A stretch of 64,000 nucleotides of DNA, from the NCBI RefSeq assembly GCF_000613865.1, contig NZ_BAJU01000002.1, forward strand, positions 169,808 to 233,807, given 5' to 3'. Positions 40,085 to 50,513 of this stretch are shown here, piece after piece (within the stretch, counting starts at the first letter, position 1; each line of letters opens with the position of its first letter). The position numbers and the translations under genes were made by a program. The notes beneath the pieces are model-generated. The model had not been told where the DNA came from. It was given only the letters and a program-made list of their open reading frames with translations, and searched no databases. Source of the stretch: Acetobacter okinawensis JCM 25146. GTDB taxonomy: Bacteria > Pseudomonadota > Alphaproteobacteria > Acetobacterales > Acetobacteraceae.

Positions 40085-40593
40085 ATGTATTACATTCGTT
40101 TATACAAGTGAAGTGTAATCGTATCGGCTGGTAGTCAGAGCAGGAATGGCATCTATGGTTTTGTGAACCACGCTTTGGGGAGGCCATTCTCTCTTGCATT
40201 TCAGTAATCAGGTCAGTGCACCTAATTGTTGTATATGTTGCCGGGAATTAACCCTAAATATTATATTGCATATAGGCCGTTTTAAGCAGGCTACAGGCGT
40301 CCAATGTGCTTCTCCGATCCAATACACGAAAAACATGGGAGACTGGCCACAGAGGCTTGGAAACCAGTTTATTTTGACGGGGCGACACCAGGAGGCTATA
40401 GGCGAAGGGAGTGTCATCCGTGGCTGCAACGCTGCGTGCCAGACATTGGGGGTCCCCCTGTGCCGGTTTGTCAACATTTTATTTGTTCCTGATTATATCA
40501 AGAAGATTTTCTAACATCTTATTTTTGGAGTGACGAAAATCTCTAATTTTCGTCACTTTTTACCCCGTTACCTCGCAACTTGCGTCAACATGC
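40085..40593. other. Non-coding stretch ending in a plus-strand terminator; possible small RNA
   Basis: About 500 bp between the polymerase stop and relB. A plus-strand ORF (40194-40514) has no recognisable family features. The strong terminator at 40531-40562 shows that a plus-strand transcript probably ends here, although no supported plus-strand gene precedes it. An untranslated RNA is possible. Confidence 0.35.
40531..40562 (+). terminator. Rho-independent terminator
   Basis: GTGACGAAAAT, CTCTA, ATTTTCGTCAC forms a perfect 11-bp stem with a 5-base loop, followed directly by TTTTT on the plus strand. On the minus strand no T run follows, so it is mainly a plus-strand terminator, placed 30 bp from the 3' end of the polymerase gene and convergent to it. 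Confidence 0.8.
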
Positions 40594-43420
40594 TCACGAC
40601 TGTTCGTTAGATTTCGTGTTTTTAATCTTAATAGGTGCATCGTTGGCGTGTTGAAGGTCCTTGGATTTCACAGACGCGAATACTGCTTCGGGGTTTTGGA
40701 GATGCGTCTTGGCGCACGGAATGGCAGCCTCAAGCATTAGGGTGGCGTCAATATAGTTTTCGGCCTGTGCCGCCGCGATCCTGAATACTGTATCGGCTGC
40801 CTCGACTGGTAGTCGGATTGGGGGCCTCTTTGCGTCTTGCGCTTTCACGAAACGGTCAACGTCAAATGCTGGATGGGTCTTGTCCCATTGCCACCCGCCA
40901 ATACCTTTTGCAGCCAGTCGCCGGATCGCGCGGTAGATGGTTGTCGTTTCGACATCGTTTTGATGGTCGCGTCGCATGCGTGTGCCGGAGGCCTTGAGCG
41001 CTATTGCTTCGGGTGTCGCGCGCACCTGCTGTTTATGTAGTTTATCAACGATTTCACGGTTCTTGTCGTGTTTTTCGATAGTCGTAAATGGTGTCGTCTC
41101 ACCATCTCTGCCGAGTTGGCGTTTATAGTCATAGTCGAGATGTTCCTTTTTATGGATCGATATCGATACGAGATCGCGAGCTTTACGCGTTCTGGCCGCG
41201 AAGGCCGATGTCAGTTGTGTTGATTCCCGGGTTTCTATTTTGTCGTGTGCCGCGATGCTGCGCATTTCCGCTGCGATATCGTCCAGATTTTTGCTTTGGA
41301 ATTTCATCGATGCGCCAGCTTTCGACACGCATTTTCCATCCTGATCGTACACGACGTTCGCCCTTGTCCGATAAACAGTTAATGATGATCCTATTGCCTT
41401 TATTTCAAGGAGGTCTCCGGTGATCCCTGCGGTGTCTCGCCCTGTCTGCAATCGGGCCGCCGCTGGTGAGCGTGTAGCTACGGTGTTAAAATTATAGCCT
41501 ACAGGTGCCACGACGAGGCTGCCGTCGGTTGTCGTGGATGTAATTTTAACGCCGTCGGCACGCCAGAGGGCGTTAAGTTCGAACAAGGCTGCACGGATGA
41601 GCCCTGTGATTTCCGCGGCGATGATCGGGAGGGTAATCGCGGACGCTTCCAGCATGCGTGGACCGTCCTCAGGTATTGAAAAATTGCTGATTTTTCTGTG
41701 CTTTATCCCTTGTGCGATTTTACCATAGAGTGAATTGATCATTTCCTTGTAAAGTAAGTTTTCCAGCGTCTTTTTCTCGTATTTCGACCGTTCTCTTACT
41801 ATGCTCCCGATGTATCTCGCGAACATAGGCTTATTCTTCACATGCCAGATGTCGGCGTTGATAATCTCAATCTGCGCCCCCCAAGCCGATGGCTGTTATG
41901 ATTTCGTGTCCTGTGCAGAAGGAGACTCCCTTCAATACATAAATCAGTCCGTTTTTGGTGGAGATTGGCAAGCATGGATGCTTGCAATCGCTAGGGAACT
42001 GGAACTTTACACGTGCGACAACGTGGTGCCCGGCCTCGACAGCTTCTACAATTTCATCGACCCGCATGGCGCGTGTGATCTGGAAGGTGGGACAGAGGAG
42101 GCAGGCCATCGCACTAGCGTAGGCGCCACTCAAGTCTATATCATAGACTGCGTATCCCGGCGGTGCCTTCCTCTCACCGTGCACGTATGCGACGTTCAAG
42201 CCCCCGTGGTAGCATCTTGCCGCGAGGGGATCGTGGATCACACGTGCATCACATGGCTCTTTTACCCATTTGGTGTACCCCCAGTCCGTCCTGATTTGCC
42301 TTTTCTCCATGCCGGTCATTTTATCCAGTAACTCCGGTCCTCCTTCAAACGCTGTATACAGATTGACGCTCGTGCCTCCCAGTGTAATGCCTGCTTTAAA
42401 TCCGCGATGGGAATAACTCTGTTTGCTACACCATTTGATAAAGTGGCCAAGTGCCAACAGGCAAACCTCTGTATCCCTTATCGCGTAATCGATGAAGCCC
42501 AGTCTGTTGTCTTTTAGAAAATTCTTCATTTTTTCTATTTTTCCTGATGGTAAAACGAATTTTTCGTGATTCAGCAAATGGCCCCATTCGGCAAGCGACC
42601 CGTTGCCTGCTGGCGAGATCAGGATCGTATCTACAAAGCTGCAGGTAAAAACGCGCGGGTTACGGGTCGCTGGGTCGTAAGTTCTGGCTATGAAGGGGGC
42701 CAGCAACGTCACCACCGATTTCCGAACGCCATCCAAAAATGGCGCAAGCTCGTCACGATCCGCAAACATCGTCCATTCGGCAGCGTTAAAATGGGCGATT
42801 GTCAGAACTGTCTCGCGGCAACGGGAATGTTTCCCGAATAGACGCATGGAAAAATCTGGTAATGAACCGAAAGAAATACGTTGCCCTAGCATCGGGAATA
42901 CGATGAATTGGATCAGTCGTCCTGATTTATGTGCGGCTGTTACCTGATAAGAGAGTGCTATATTCTCATGCCCCCACTGCTGGTACTCTGTGTCAACACT
43001 GATGACCAGGCTTGCCGCACCCTGACGTTGTGTCCCTTCTCCGTTCGTCACCTCGAATGCTGCTTCGTATAATCTTACCGCTGTATGGCCGGCGATTGGT
43101 AATGTCTCCACGATAGCACCTTGTCCGAAGGTTGCTTCGACGATGTGACGGGATAGAGGATCAGGCTCGAAGGGGCACAGAGTGCGACACCATGTGACAG
43201 TGCTTCTTGTTTTCTTGGAAGATGCGGAGTCATACTTGTAAGTAATCGGCGGATATGGACGATCCAGATCGTCATTCTGCGCCTCTTGCTCTTTTTTCTG
43301 CGTGAGCACCTGATCCGGCTTCCAAATCTTCGGGGTGCATTGCTGTGCAGGCGGTAAGCACGAAGTGGTCTCGGCTTCACTAAGACGAGGTGGGGATAAA
43401 GAATTCTGATTAGCAGACAT
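40594..43420 (-). pseudogene. Family-B DNA polymerase with 3'-5' exonuclease, split by a frameshift in a G6 run
   Basis: Dropping one G in the run at about 41877-41882 joins both halves into a protein of about 941 residues. Exonuclease motifs: ISVDTEYQQW (Exo I, Asp143/Glu145), AHFNAAEWTMF (Exo II) and IDYAIRDTEVCLLAL (Exo III, YxxxD). Polymerase motifs: YDIDLSGAYASAM (motif A), KEMINSLYGKIAQG (motif B) and STTTDGSLV (motif C). The order and forms match the organellar/viral PolB group (DNA_pol_B_2), which includes protein-primed polymerases. A long C-terminal extension (about 200 residues, charged) follows motif C. It is on its own transcript, with a GC-rich structured leader upstream. It may replicate the element it sits on. 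No terminal-protein gene is recognised. Confidence 0.85.
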
Positions 43421-43744
43421 GACCTAGCGTGCCCTCCTGAGAGGTTACTGCTGGGTCGGTCACGGGGTGGCCTCTTGTCGAGCGCCTAACGGCGGCTGCT
43501 ACTCCGCAGGCGAGGTCTCTACCTTTGGCCCTGCATGCCCCAAGGGGGCTTTCATGCAGGAGGTTTCAACCGTTTGGCTCCACAACTCTCAATTTATAAC
43601 GCGCTTGCCGGAATTGCTTCCGGGAACGGACGCGAGTCTATCCCCTATAAACCGCCCAGCGCACGCATCGGCCCGCTAGACTTACTACATATATACATTT
43701 TCTGGTAAAAATATCAATATGTAGTGTTTGTTAAAATGACCTAA
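43421..43744. promoter_or_regulatory. Structured upstream region of the polymerase gene, candidate leader or origin
   Basis: About 320 bp without a gene but rich in dyads: CTGCATG with CATGCAG enclosing CCCCAAGGGGG near 43533-43560, CCGGAATTGCTTCCGG near 43607-43622, and ACTACATAT (43684-43692) with ATATGTAGT (43717-43725), a perfect 9-bp inverted repeat around an AT-rich core. GGAGGG stands 11 bases before the polymerase ATG. It could be an mRNA leader, an operator or an origin where the polymerase starts. Confidence 0.45.
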
Positions 43745-43923
43745 GCGCTCTTTCATATGCTAGGGTGATCCCGTTACATCGTGATTGCTTTGAACTGGCA
43801 ACGATCACAGGAGATAAAGATCTGCGTATGCTGATGCGGTATGAGAACCCAAGCATAGTTGACCATGTCATGCATATCGGAGCACGGGACATGGTGTTAT
43901 TAGGCGGGCGTGCATATCTGTGA
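43745..43923 (+). pseudogene. Tyrosine recombinase (integrase), C-terminal remnant
   Basis: The plus strand reads HRDCFELATITGDKDLRMLM, then RYENPSIVDHVMHIGARD, to a TGA near 43923. ITGHKDLRMLMRYTHP-like sequence is the C-terminus of tyrosine integrases, with the nucleophilic Tyr in MRYENP. The usual GH is GD here. Only about 50 residues remain. It is evidence of past integrase-driven insertion close to the polymerase gene. Confidence 0.6.
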
Positions 43924-44016
43924 GCTATAGGAACCATGGCTCTATAAAATAGAGATTGTTGGAGAAACATTTTTTAATTCCCTTTATTTGAATAGGGCTG
44001 TCAGTGATGAAGGTCC

Positions 44017-44637
44017 TCAATCGCGGTCTTTCCTCCAGTGACGCACGTCGTCAAGGGGAGGCAGCACCAGAAGGGCTCTGATCAGGCGGTTTCTAACCGT
44101 CCAGCCAATGAGAAGACGCAGGATCACAAACAGCATTGGACCTGCGGCCAAAAGCGCCCACGGGTCGTAAGACGCCAGCCTGACGGAGAGTGTGTCATAC
44201 GTGCCGGCAGAACCGCCTTCACAGAGTTTTGCCAACCAGAATCCCAGCCCGACCAAAACCGGCCCTATGCCCCACTGTGTGATCATGAGGTGTTGCTCTT
44301 TCACGCATGTCTGTCGTTCCAGACTGTCTTCGAGGCGGGTGGCAATCGTTTGTGCCAGGGTCTGGGCCAGTTCAGCCTGTCGGGCGGCAAGACGGGCCTG
44401 AGCGCTTGCCTCTGTCTGAGACTGGGCGGTTTCAAAAGCGCGGAGGGCTTTGGTCGTCGCCTGTTCCAGATCGGCAGAGAGCGCGTTCAAGGTTGTTTTA
44501 GTGTATTCTGTGACCAAGAGGCGCACGACTTCCGGATCATCCGGGCTCAGGCCCAGATCCCCCAGAGTGGCCCAGACACATTTGCGGTCTTTGGGAGACA
44601 TCTTCAGGGCCTTGGCCGTATCGTCAAAAATCGTCAT
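44017..44637 (-). CDS. Putative membrane protein of the mobilisation region (unknown)
   Basis: A 206-residue protein: a soluble helical N-terminus (about residues 1-115, Ala/Gln/Glu-rich, probable coiled coil) followed by two membrane helices (IGPVLVGLGFWLAKL and PWALLAAGPMLFVILRLLIG) and a basic tail. ATG 44637 has GAGGAGG 5 bases upstream. It begins 10 bp after the ParA-like gene stop and is in the same operon. Small proteins with this layout sit next to relaxase genes in mobilisable plasmids, but I cannot name the family. Confidence 0.6.
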   Translation of the reverse strand: MTIFDDTAKALKMSPKDRKCVWATLGDLGLSPDDPEVVRLLVTEYTKTTLNALSADLEQATTKALRAFETAQSQTEASAQARLAARQAELAQTLAQTIATRLEDSLERQTCVKEQHLMITQWGIGPVLVGLGFWLAKLCEGGSAGTYDTLSVRLASYDPWALLAAGPMLFVILRLLIGWTVRNRLIRALLVLPPLDDVRHWRKDRD

Positions 44638-44647
44638 GGCTGCCTCC

Positions 44648-45414
44648 TCATTCCAGACCAAGAAAGGTTGCTGCCGGGGTCAGACTTTTATGAAAGTCGC
44701 GCAGAAAGCGAGAGACGGCACTCCGTTCTGTAATGGTCAGGTCCGGGTGCTTCAGACATTGAGCATATCGAAGGTTCAGGGCGTTGACCTTGGCGCGGGT
44801 GGCCGCGTGGAGACCGGGCATGGTGATTTCCACACCGCCCGCAGAGAGGAGGCGCTCTCGCGCTTTACCGTAACGGCGTTGCCTGAGACCTCATGACCAT
44901 ACCAGTATGGGAAGTCATTGCGCAGGTCGCGGCTTTCCCGGAGATTGAGAACGGCGACATGGTCGACCAGATCTGTGCCGAAGGTTTCCAGATACTGGCC
45001 GACGGATTGGGCACTCTCGATCTCATGATCCAGAAGATGCACAAGGGTAAGACGGACATGGTTTTCCGTCAGGGCGGTCAGAAACCCTTCGACGCTTCTA
45101 CCATCGCCGGTATCAATGATCTTCGAAATTTCAAACCGTGATCCACCCGGTAGATCATGCAGAATGACGGCCTTGTCGGTATCAATGGAATTGAGAAGCG
45201 TATCGCGTTCTCTCTCCTGCCTCAGGTCGTAAAACAGAACACCCAGATCCTGATAGGTGCGGGCCAGCCCACCCACCTGACCATCAGCATCAAAGAGGGA
45301 GGCCTGTATTTTTCGGGTGTGATAAGTATCGACCAGAAGGCGGGCAAAGGTTGTTTTCCCAACGCCGCCTTTGCCAGAAACGATCAGCACGAGGCGTTTG
45401 ACAGCCTGTTTCAT
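44648..45414 (-). pseudogene. ParA/MinD-like ATPase near the relaxase (TraL/partition type), frameshifted
   Basis: About 255 residues after joining. LVLIVSGKGGVGKTTFARLL is the deviant Walker A, SLFDADGQVGGLARTY the switch region, and ILHDLPGGSR a Walker-B-like strand. Near 44870 one base is lost after GNAVT. The true end reads KARERLLSAGGVEITMPGLH to a stop at 44648. Such ATPases near MobF relaxases are thought to take part in plasmid partition or in early conjugation steps. A hairpin lies just upstream of its ribosome binding site AAGGA. Confidence 0.78.
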
Positions 45415-45427
45415 AACCTATGTCCTT

Positions 45428-45461
45428 TTGATTGGGATGGCTTCAGTGCCTTCCCAATCAA
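45428..45461 (-). promoter_or_regulatory. Perfect 10-bp inverted repeat upstream of the ParA-like gene
   Basis: TTGATTGGGA (45428-45437) and TCCCAATCAA (45452-45461) enclose a 14-base loop that itself contains TGGC and GCC. It lies 14 bp from the ATG of the ParA-like gene, next to AAGGA. It may be an operator for the small DNA-binding protein encoded at 45537-45920, or an mRNA hairpin that controls access to the start. Confidence 0.6.
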
Positions 45462-45536
45462 GAGTGTAGGGTCGTCTTATGAAAAACTCAGATCGTGGGA
45501 GGGGTGATGAGACGACACTGGGAGATCCAGATGACC

Positions 45537-45920
45537 TCAGGCGTCCAGAAGTGGCGGTGGCTGGGAGGTAAAGCCGCGCATGGAGGGCGATGGAGGAGAC
45601 GGTGTCGCGGAATCCACTTTGGGTGTGCGCGGTGGTTTTGGCTTTATGGTTCGTTTTTCCCGACCAATTTTCTTCATGTATGTGGAGAGTGTTCCAGGGC
45701 TGAGGGTGATGCCCCGTGTTTTGAGCGTGGTGCAGATTTCCATATCTGACCAGCCATCGGCCTTCATACTGAGAAGGGTTGGATAAATCTGTGTGATGAC
45801 ACCAAAGGCTGTGGCCGGTTTTCTGGCGGCACGCTCTTTGCGTTCATTTTCCAGATCGGCAATTAGATCTTCAATCGTGCCGACCATTGTAACTGAAGAA
45901 ATCTTGTCTTTGCGGGGCAT
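45537..45920 (-). CDS. Small basic helix-turn-helix-like protein (mobilisation/partition accessory)
   Basis: A 127-residue protein starting MPRKDKISSV at ATG 45920, with GGAGGG upstream. The middle (MKADGWSDMEICTTLKTRGI, then TLSPGTLSTYMKKIGREK) looks like a helix-turn-helix of the type found in small plasmid proteins that sense or silence the mobilisation genes. The tail is rich in Pro, Ser and basic residues. It is divergent from the relaxase gene, about 450 bp away. The function is inferred from position and HTH shape only. Confidence 0.6.
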   Translation of the reverse strand: MPRKDKISSVTMVGTIEDLIADLENERKERAARKPATAFGVITQIYPTLLSMKADGWSDMEICTTLKTRGITLSPGTLSTYMKKIGREKRTIKPKPPRTPKVDSATPSPPSPSMRGFTSQPPPLLDA

Positions 45921-46373
45921 GAGTATCCCTCCTGTGATGCAACAGAGTTTCAGGGAACAGGGTGTCATAGAATAAAAGAGTGTGTTCTTTTCCCATGACC
46001 TGACAGGATCCTGATACGCAGAGTGTATCCGCCCTCACAGCAACCCTCACCTCTTCGAAGACATGGTCTGGTTTCATACAGTCCTTTGCATTGTTCCCGT
46101 TCCCTTTAGAAATTAGCAACACACCACGCATCTTCGATGCTTTTAGGAAGCAATGGCGCAGATTTTCCGGCAGGAAAAAGCCGTTTGTTTTGCAGAATCC
46201 ATTGTGAAGAGGTGTCTAGCATTTCAGATAGTTTTGCGGAGGATTCCGAGCACTAAGTGGAATTCTTTTGAGCTTTCTGCCGGTCTTCCTGATGTGGCCT
46301 GAGAGGAACAGGTGATCCTTTTCAGGCGACGCTATCCTGATCAGACACTCAGTCTGCTCAGGACATATAAAGC
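45921..46373. promoter_or_regulatory. Divergent intergenic region upstream of the MobF relaxase, candidate oriT
   Basis: About 450 bp between two divergent mobilisation genes, the usual place for an origin of transfer. It contains TTTTCC, GGCA, GGAAAA (46163-46178) and ATTCC, GAGCACTAAGT, GGAAT (about 46243-46263), two short inverted repeats. MobF relaxases nick next to such hairpins. The nick site cannot be assigned by eye. Confidence 0.4.
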
Positions 46374-49300
46374 ATGTTTACCTGCACGGCCTTATCGGAT
46401 GTCGAATATTATATTGACGCAGTGAATGAGGATCTCACGGCGCAAAGCGTTTTGACAGGGGAGGGGGAACGTCCTGCGCGTGCTCCTCGGAAACGTGGTG
46501 ATTGGTCAGGACGGGATCGGGCTGCCTATTATCTGGATAATGGCACCGGTGAAAAGCCCGGCATCTGGTGGACCACTGTTTGTAAACTTCCGGGACAAAG
46601 CCTTCCGTTTGTTGAGCAAAAGGCAGAGGTCAGTCCATCAGATTTCAGGGCATTGGCGAGGGGATACGATCCGTTGACGGGGCAGGCTCTGGTGCAGAGC
46701 AAAGGGCAACGTCGTGTGGGGTATGATCTGCAATTTGCAGCCCCTAAATCGGTATCGGTTTTGTGGGCCATGGGAACAGAGAGCCAACGCAATCAGATTG
46801 AAGCGGCGCAAGAAAAGGCCGTTTTTGCGGCACTTGAGTATGCCTTTACAACAAGCCTGATTGTCACGCGAAGGGGTCACAATGGCGGTCAGAAAGAAAC
46901 GCCCGCCGAGTTAATGGCCGGCACATTTTTGCACACCACCAGTCGTGCGGGGGATCCTCAGATCCATACCCATGCGGTGTTGATGAATGTGTGTCGCCGT
47001 AAAGATGGCTCAACCGGCACGCTCGATAATCGGGAACTGCTTTTGCACCAACAGGAAATGGGCGCCGTCTATCGTCTGGCATTGAGTAAGGCGCTGGAGC
47101 GGGACCTTGGTCTGACAACACTCAAGGATGGTCGGAATTTCCGTGTGGCCGGTGTGGCGCCCAGTGTGGAAGAGCGCTTCTCAAAGAGACGGGCGGCCAT
47201 TGAACAGGAAGCGCGTCATAGAGGGATACAGACAGCCCATCATAGGGAAGCGGCTGAACATATTTCGCGGAACACGCGTGGGGCCAAATCAGAGCTGCCG
47301 TCACGGGCCGTTTTGCGGACGCGGTGGGAACAGGAAGTCCGGGAGGAGGGATGGACACCAGAGGCTCTATGGGAGTGTGCTTTGGCCGCGACAGGCTTGG
47401 AAGAGGTTCCATCACAGGATCCCCAAACGGTATTTGCCTGCGCCCTTGAGGAACTGACCCAGACAGACGCCGTGTTTGAAGATCGGCATCTGATCGGCAC
47501 AGTTTTGGAACACTGTCAGGGACGCAGGCTGACGTTGGCACAGGCCTTGGAAGAAGCCTGCGCCGCCCGTCGGTCGGAGTATCTGATTGAGGTAACGGGG
47601 AACGCTCTCTCCCAGACCAGAAACCTGCATTACGCCACACCAGAGGTGATCAATGCGGAACGTGCGCTTGTGCGTCTTGCCACCAATCGTCGCGATGAAC
47701 GGGTCTTTGTGTCACGAGACAGACTGGAAGGCGTTCTGGCAAAGAGAGAAACCCTTTCAGAGGAACAGGCCGATCTGGTGCGTCATGCTCTGAACCGCGA
47801 TGGGGTGAGTGTCGTTGAAGGATCCGCTGGCACTGGGAAATCCTACAGTCTGGGAACAGCGGCAGCCGTGGCACGGGAGGCGGGCTGTCGGGTCTGGGTA
47901 ACAGCGCCTTCCCATCAAGCGGTCTCTGTCATTGCGCAGGATACGCAAACACCCCCGGCACAGGCTGCTGTTCTGCGGAGTTTTCTGAATCGTCTGAAAG
48001 ATCCTGATCATGCGCAGGCCATAACATTAGCGCGCCATGATGTGGTGATCCTTGATGAGGGCGGCATGGTTGGCACCATGGAAATGGCGGAGCTTCTTGA
48101 GGTGACGTCCAAAGCGGGAGCCAAGGTCATTGTGGCGGGGGACACACGGCAACTCAAACCGGTGGCTCCCGGATCTCCCATGCGGTTATTGGCGGAGACA
48201 CTGGGGACACAAAGACTGGAAGCCATTAGGCGCCAGAAAGAGATATGGCAAAGACAGGCCAGTCAGGCTTTGGCCGCCGGGCACGTCGAACAGGCGGTAA
48301 GGGCTTATGACGCCCATGGTCGCATCATCATAGGGGAAGGCGAGGCGTTGCGGCAGACACTGGTTGATGCGGTCTGTCAGGATGTTATCGAGAACCCGAA
48401 AGATACACGGTTGGTTCTGGCCCGCACTCATGCTGAAGTGAAAGCCTTAATCAGGCGTTACGTTCTGTGCTGATCAGTAAGGGGGACCATGCTGGCGCGT
48501 GTGAGATTACCGTTGAGGCAACTGCGCGTGGACGCAAACCCGTCGTCGAAGCCTTGCCTCTGGTCGCTGGTGATCGGCTCATCTTTGGAGAAACCCTAAA
48601 GGCCGGGGCGTATCTGGCGCGCAATAATGATCTGGCAACGGTGAAGGCGGTGTATCGGGACCCTGATGGAGAACCGGTTCTCTGTCTTGTTTTTGACCGG
48701 GGTTTTGAGGTGACGACACGCTGGGTAGATTTGATCCCTGTTGGCCACCATTCCAAGGGTCACAAAGAAGAACGTCCGATTAAGGTGCAACATGCCTATG
48801 CGGTGACACTTCATTCTGCCCAAGGGGCCAGTGTGGATCGGGCCTTTGTCCTCAATCGTGCGGGGTTGGATCGGGAACTGCTTTATGTGGCCATGACGCG
48901 GCATCGTCAGGCCTGCACACTCTATACCGATACGGCGCGCATGGCGCATCTTTATCAAAAGAACCAGATCCGGCGGGACGGGGTGGTTGTGGATATTGAT
49001 GGCGCAGGTCGGTTGGAGGCGCCTGATGCGCTGGATCAGGAGGACGAACAAACGCAGACCCTGACACCAGAAATGGCCATCAGGCAGATTATTCTGGAAG
49101 GACAGCAATCTTCAGCAAAACAGAATGCGGCTGACTTCGTGGTGAACCGGCAGGCATGGGCCGAGGCGCGTTCGGCTGAAGAGGCCGTGGCGCATGAGAT
49201 CAGGACGCGGACGATCGCGTCAGAGGTCGTATTTGCCCAACCAAAACAAGATTCCTCTTTTCTACCGCAAATTTCGAAGTCTTTTGCAAAACAAAGGTTT

Positions 49301-49414
49301 GATGGAGTGTCACGTCGTGTGCCCGCACAGGATCAAAGGCAAGAAGAGGTGTGGAAAAAGGAAGCGATAAAAGAAACGCGGCCTCGAGGGCCGCGCCATG
49401 AACCCGAGTGGTAA
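46374..49414 (+). pseudogene. MobF (TrwC/TraI-type) relaxase-helicase, frameshifted
   Basis: About 1013 residues once joined. Residues 1-300 are the TrwC relaxase domain: a Tyr-containing start (SDVEYYIDAV), RVGYDLQFAAPKSVSVLWAM and SRAGDPQIHTHAVLMNV, the three-His metal motif. Then comes an SF1B helicase: VVEGSAGTGKSYSLGTAAAV (Walker A), VVILDEGGMVG, VIVAGDTRQLKPV and, after the break, AYAVTLHSAQGASVDRAFVL and LYVAMTRHRQACTLYTD. At about 48450 a run of three A has two; adding one gives KALNQALRSVLISKGDHAG. It would nick oriT and unwind plasmid DNA for conjugation. No coupling protein or type IV secretion genes are in the window. Confidence 0.88.
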
Positions 49415-49426
49415 TATGGGGTGGTG

Positions 49427-50296
49427 TTATCCCCACCGGGGCCTTGGAGAACGAGAACGGACTTGTTTGGGGCCTGGTCCTTTGCTGGTTGTTATTCTGC
49501 CACTGCTTCCCAGAGGGGGGCGTGTGAAATGTGTCGGCGTAGTCATGAAGGGCTGGAAATAGCAGGGTGGGATTGTGTCCAGAATGCTGAAAAGACGATT
49601 TTCGATCTCCCCTGTTCTGTCGAGGAAACCTTTGGAGCGCTCGGCAACATGATAAGCATCAGGCAAGTTTTCCATGACAGAAAACAGGACATTGGCCAAA
49701 AGGAACGACAAACGCCCGATCCTGTTATCTCCGATGTCTGTTGCGCGGGCAAAAGCATCCAGCAGTTCTTCCCAGTTTGGGACCTCCTCGGGTCGTTCTC
49801 CCAGAAACGCCATAAGGGTCATCGTATTAGGAAGGGCTGGGAGGATCCGGTCGACATCAACCTGTGCCCGATAGGTATGAAGCGCACCAGGGCGTGCGCC
49901 CATGAACAGGCGGGCGGCGATCATGGCGATGAAGATGTTTTCACCGTCCTGATCAAGGGTTTTTGAGGCCCATTGGAGGATTTTGGTTTCATGGACGGTC
50001 AGGATGTTCTGCTCATCCTTAAAGTCGAGGGCGGTATGGGGGTGGTTGAGGGACACTAGGCTAGCGCCTGTGAGGCTTGTGAGAGGTTGGACCAGCAGTG
50101 TGTTTTCTGGATCCGGACGCAATGCTTCCAGATTGCCCAGAAGCTTGCGGACGGGTCTGTCGTCAAGGGTGATGAAGAGCAGATCATTCAGGAAAGCGTT
50201 TTCGGCAGCCTGTGCCTGCATGGCCTGAAGGGTCTGCTGTGTTGTGACAGACAGGCGCAAGTCGTAACCATTCCAGTTTGGGTAAAGGTTATTCAT
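49427..50296 (-). CDS. Uncharacterised protein (plasmid-type)
   Basis: A 289-residue soluble protein, MNNLYPNWNGYDLRLSV. It is largely helical, with the segments KILQWASKTLDQDGENIFIA and FLDRTGEIENRLFSILDTIP. The end is Pro/Arg-rich (GPGPKQVRSRSPRPRWG). No signal peptide, membrane segment or enzyme motif is visible. It is convergent with the relaxase, 12 bp apart. It is followed in the operon direction by nothing until the relaxase, and preceded upstream by four similar orphan genes. I do not recognise it. Confidence 0.6.
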   Translation of the reverse strand: MNNLYPNWNGYDLRLSVTTQQTLQAMQAQAAENAFLNDLLFITLDDRPVRKLLGNLEALRPDPENTLLVQPLTSLTGASLVSLNHPHTALDFKDEQNILTVHETKILQWASKTLDQDGENIFIAMIAARLFMGARPGALHTYRAQVDVDRILPALPNTMTLMAFLGERPEEVPNWEELLDAFARATDIGDNRIGRLSFLLANVLFSVMENLPDAYHVAERSKGFLDRTGEIENRLFSILDTIPPCYFQPFMTTPTHFTRPPLGSSGRITTSKGPGPKQVRSRSPRPRWG

Positions 50297-50513
50297 TTTT
50301 CTCTCCGCTGTTTTAGTGACTCCTTGAGTCTAAGAGATGTGCGGTTGGATCTCATTTTTCGTGCAAATTTTTTCTGTCAAAAAAATCGTTCAGAGAAAAT
50401 AATTTTTCAGAAAATGGCGGATTTCTGCGTTATTTTGACCATAAAATTCTCGTTTTCCGGGTGCCGACGCGCGGAATCGAAAGTTCAGATTTAAGAGAAT
50501 AATGACGCTGTTT
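50297..50513. other. AT-rich gap with poly-T/A tracts
   Basis: About 215 bp between two unknown genes, with TTTTTT and AAAAAA tracts (50370-50410). Probably the promoter of the 289-residue gene and the terminator of the next. No specific site is assigned. Confidence 0.3.

Noticed and set aside
40194..40514. Plus-strand ORF of 106 residues before the terminator
   Set aside because: No family pattern or good ribosome binding site; a non-coding transcript is as likely.
44038..44733. Plus-strand ORF of 231 residues
   Set aside because: Antisense to the membrane protein and ParA-like gene, which have strong start signals and motifs.
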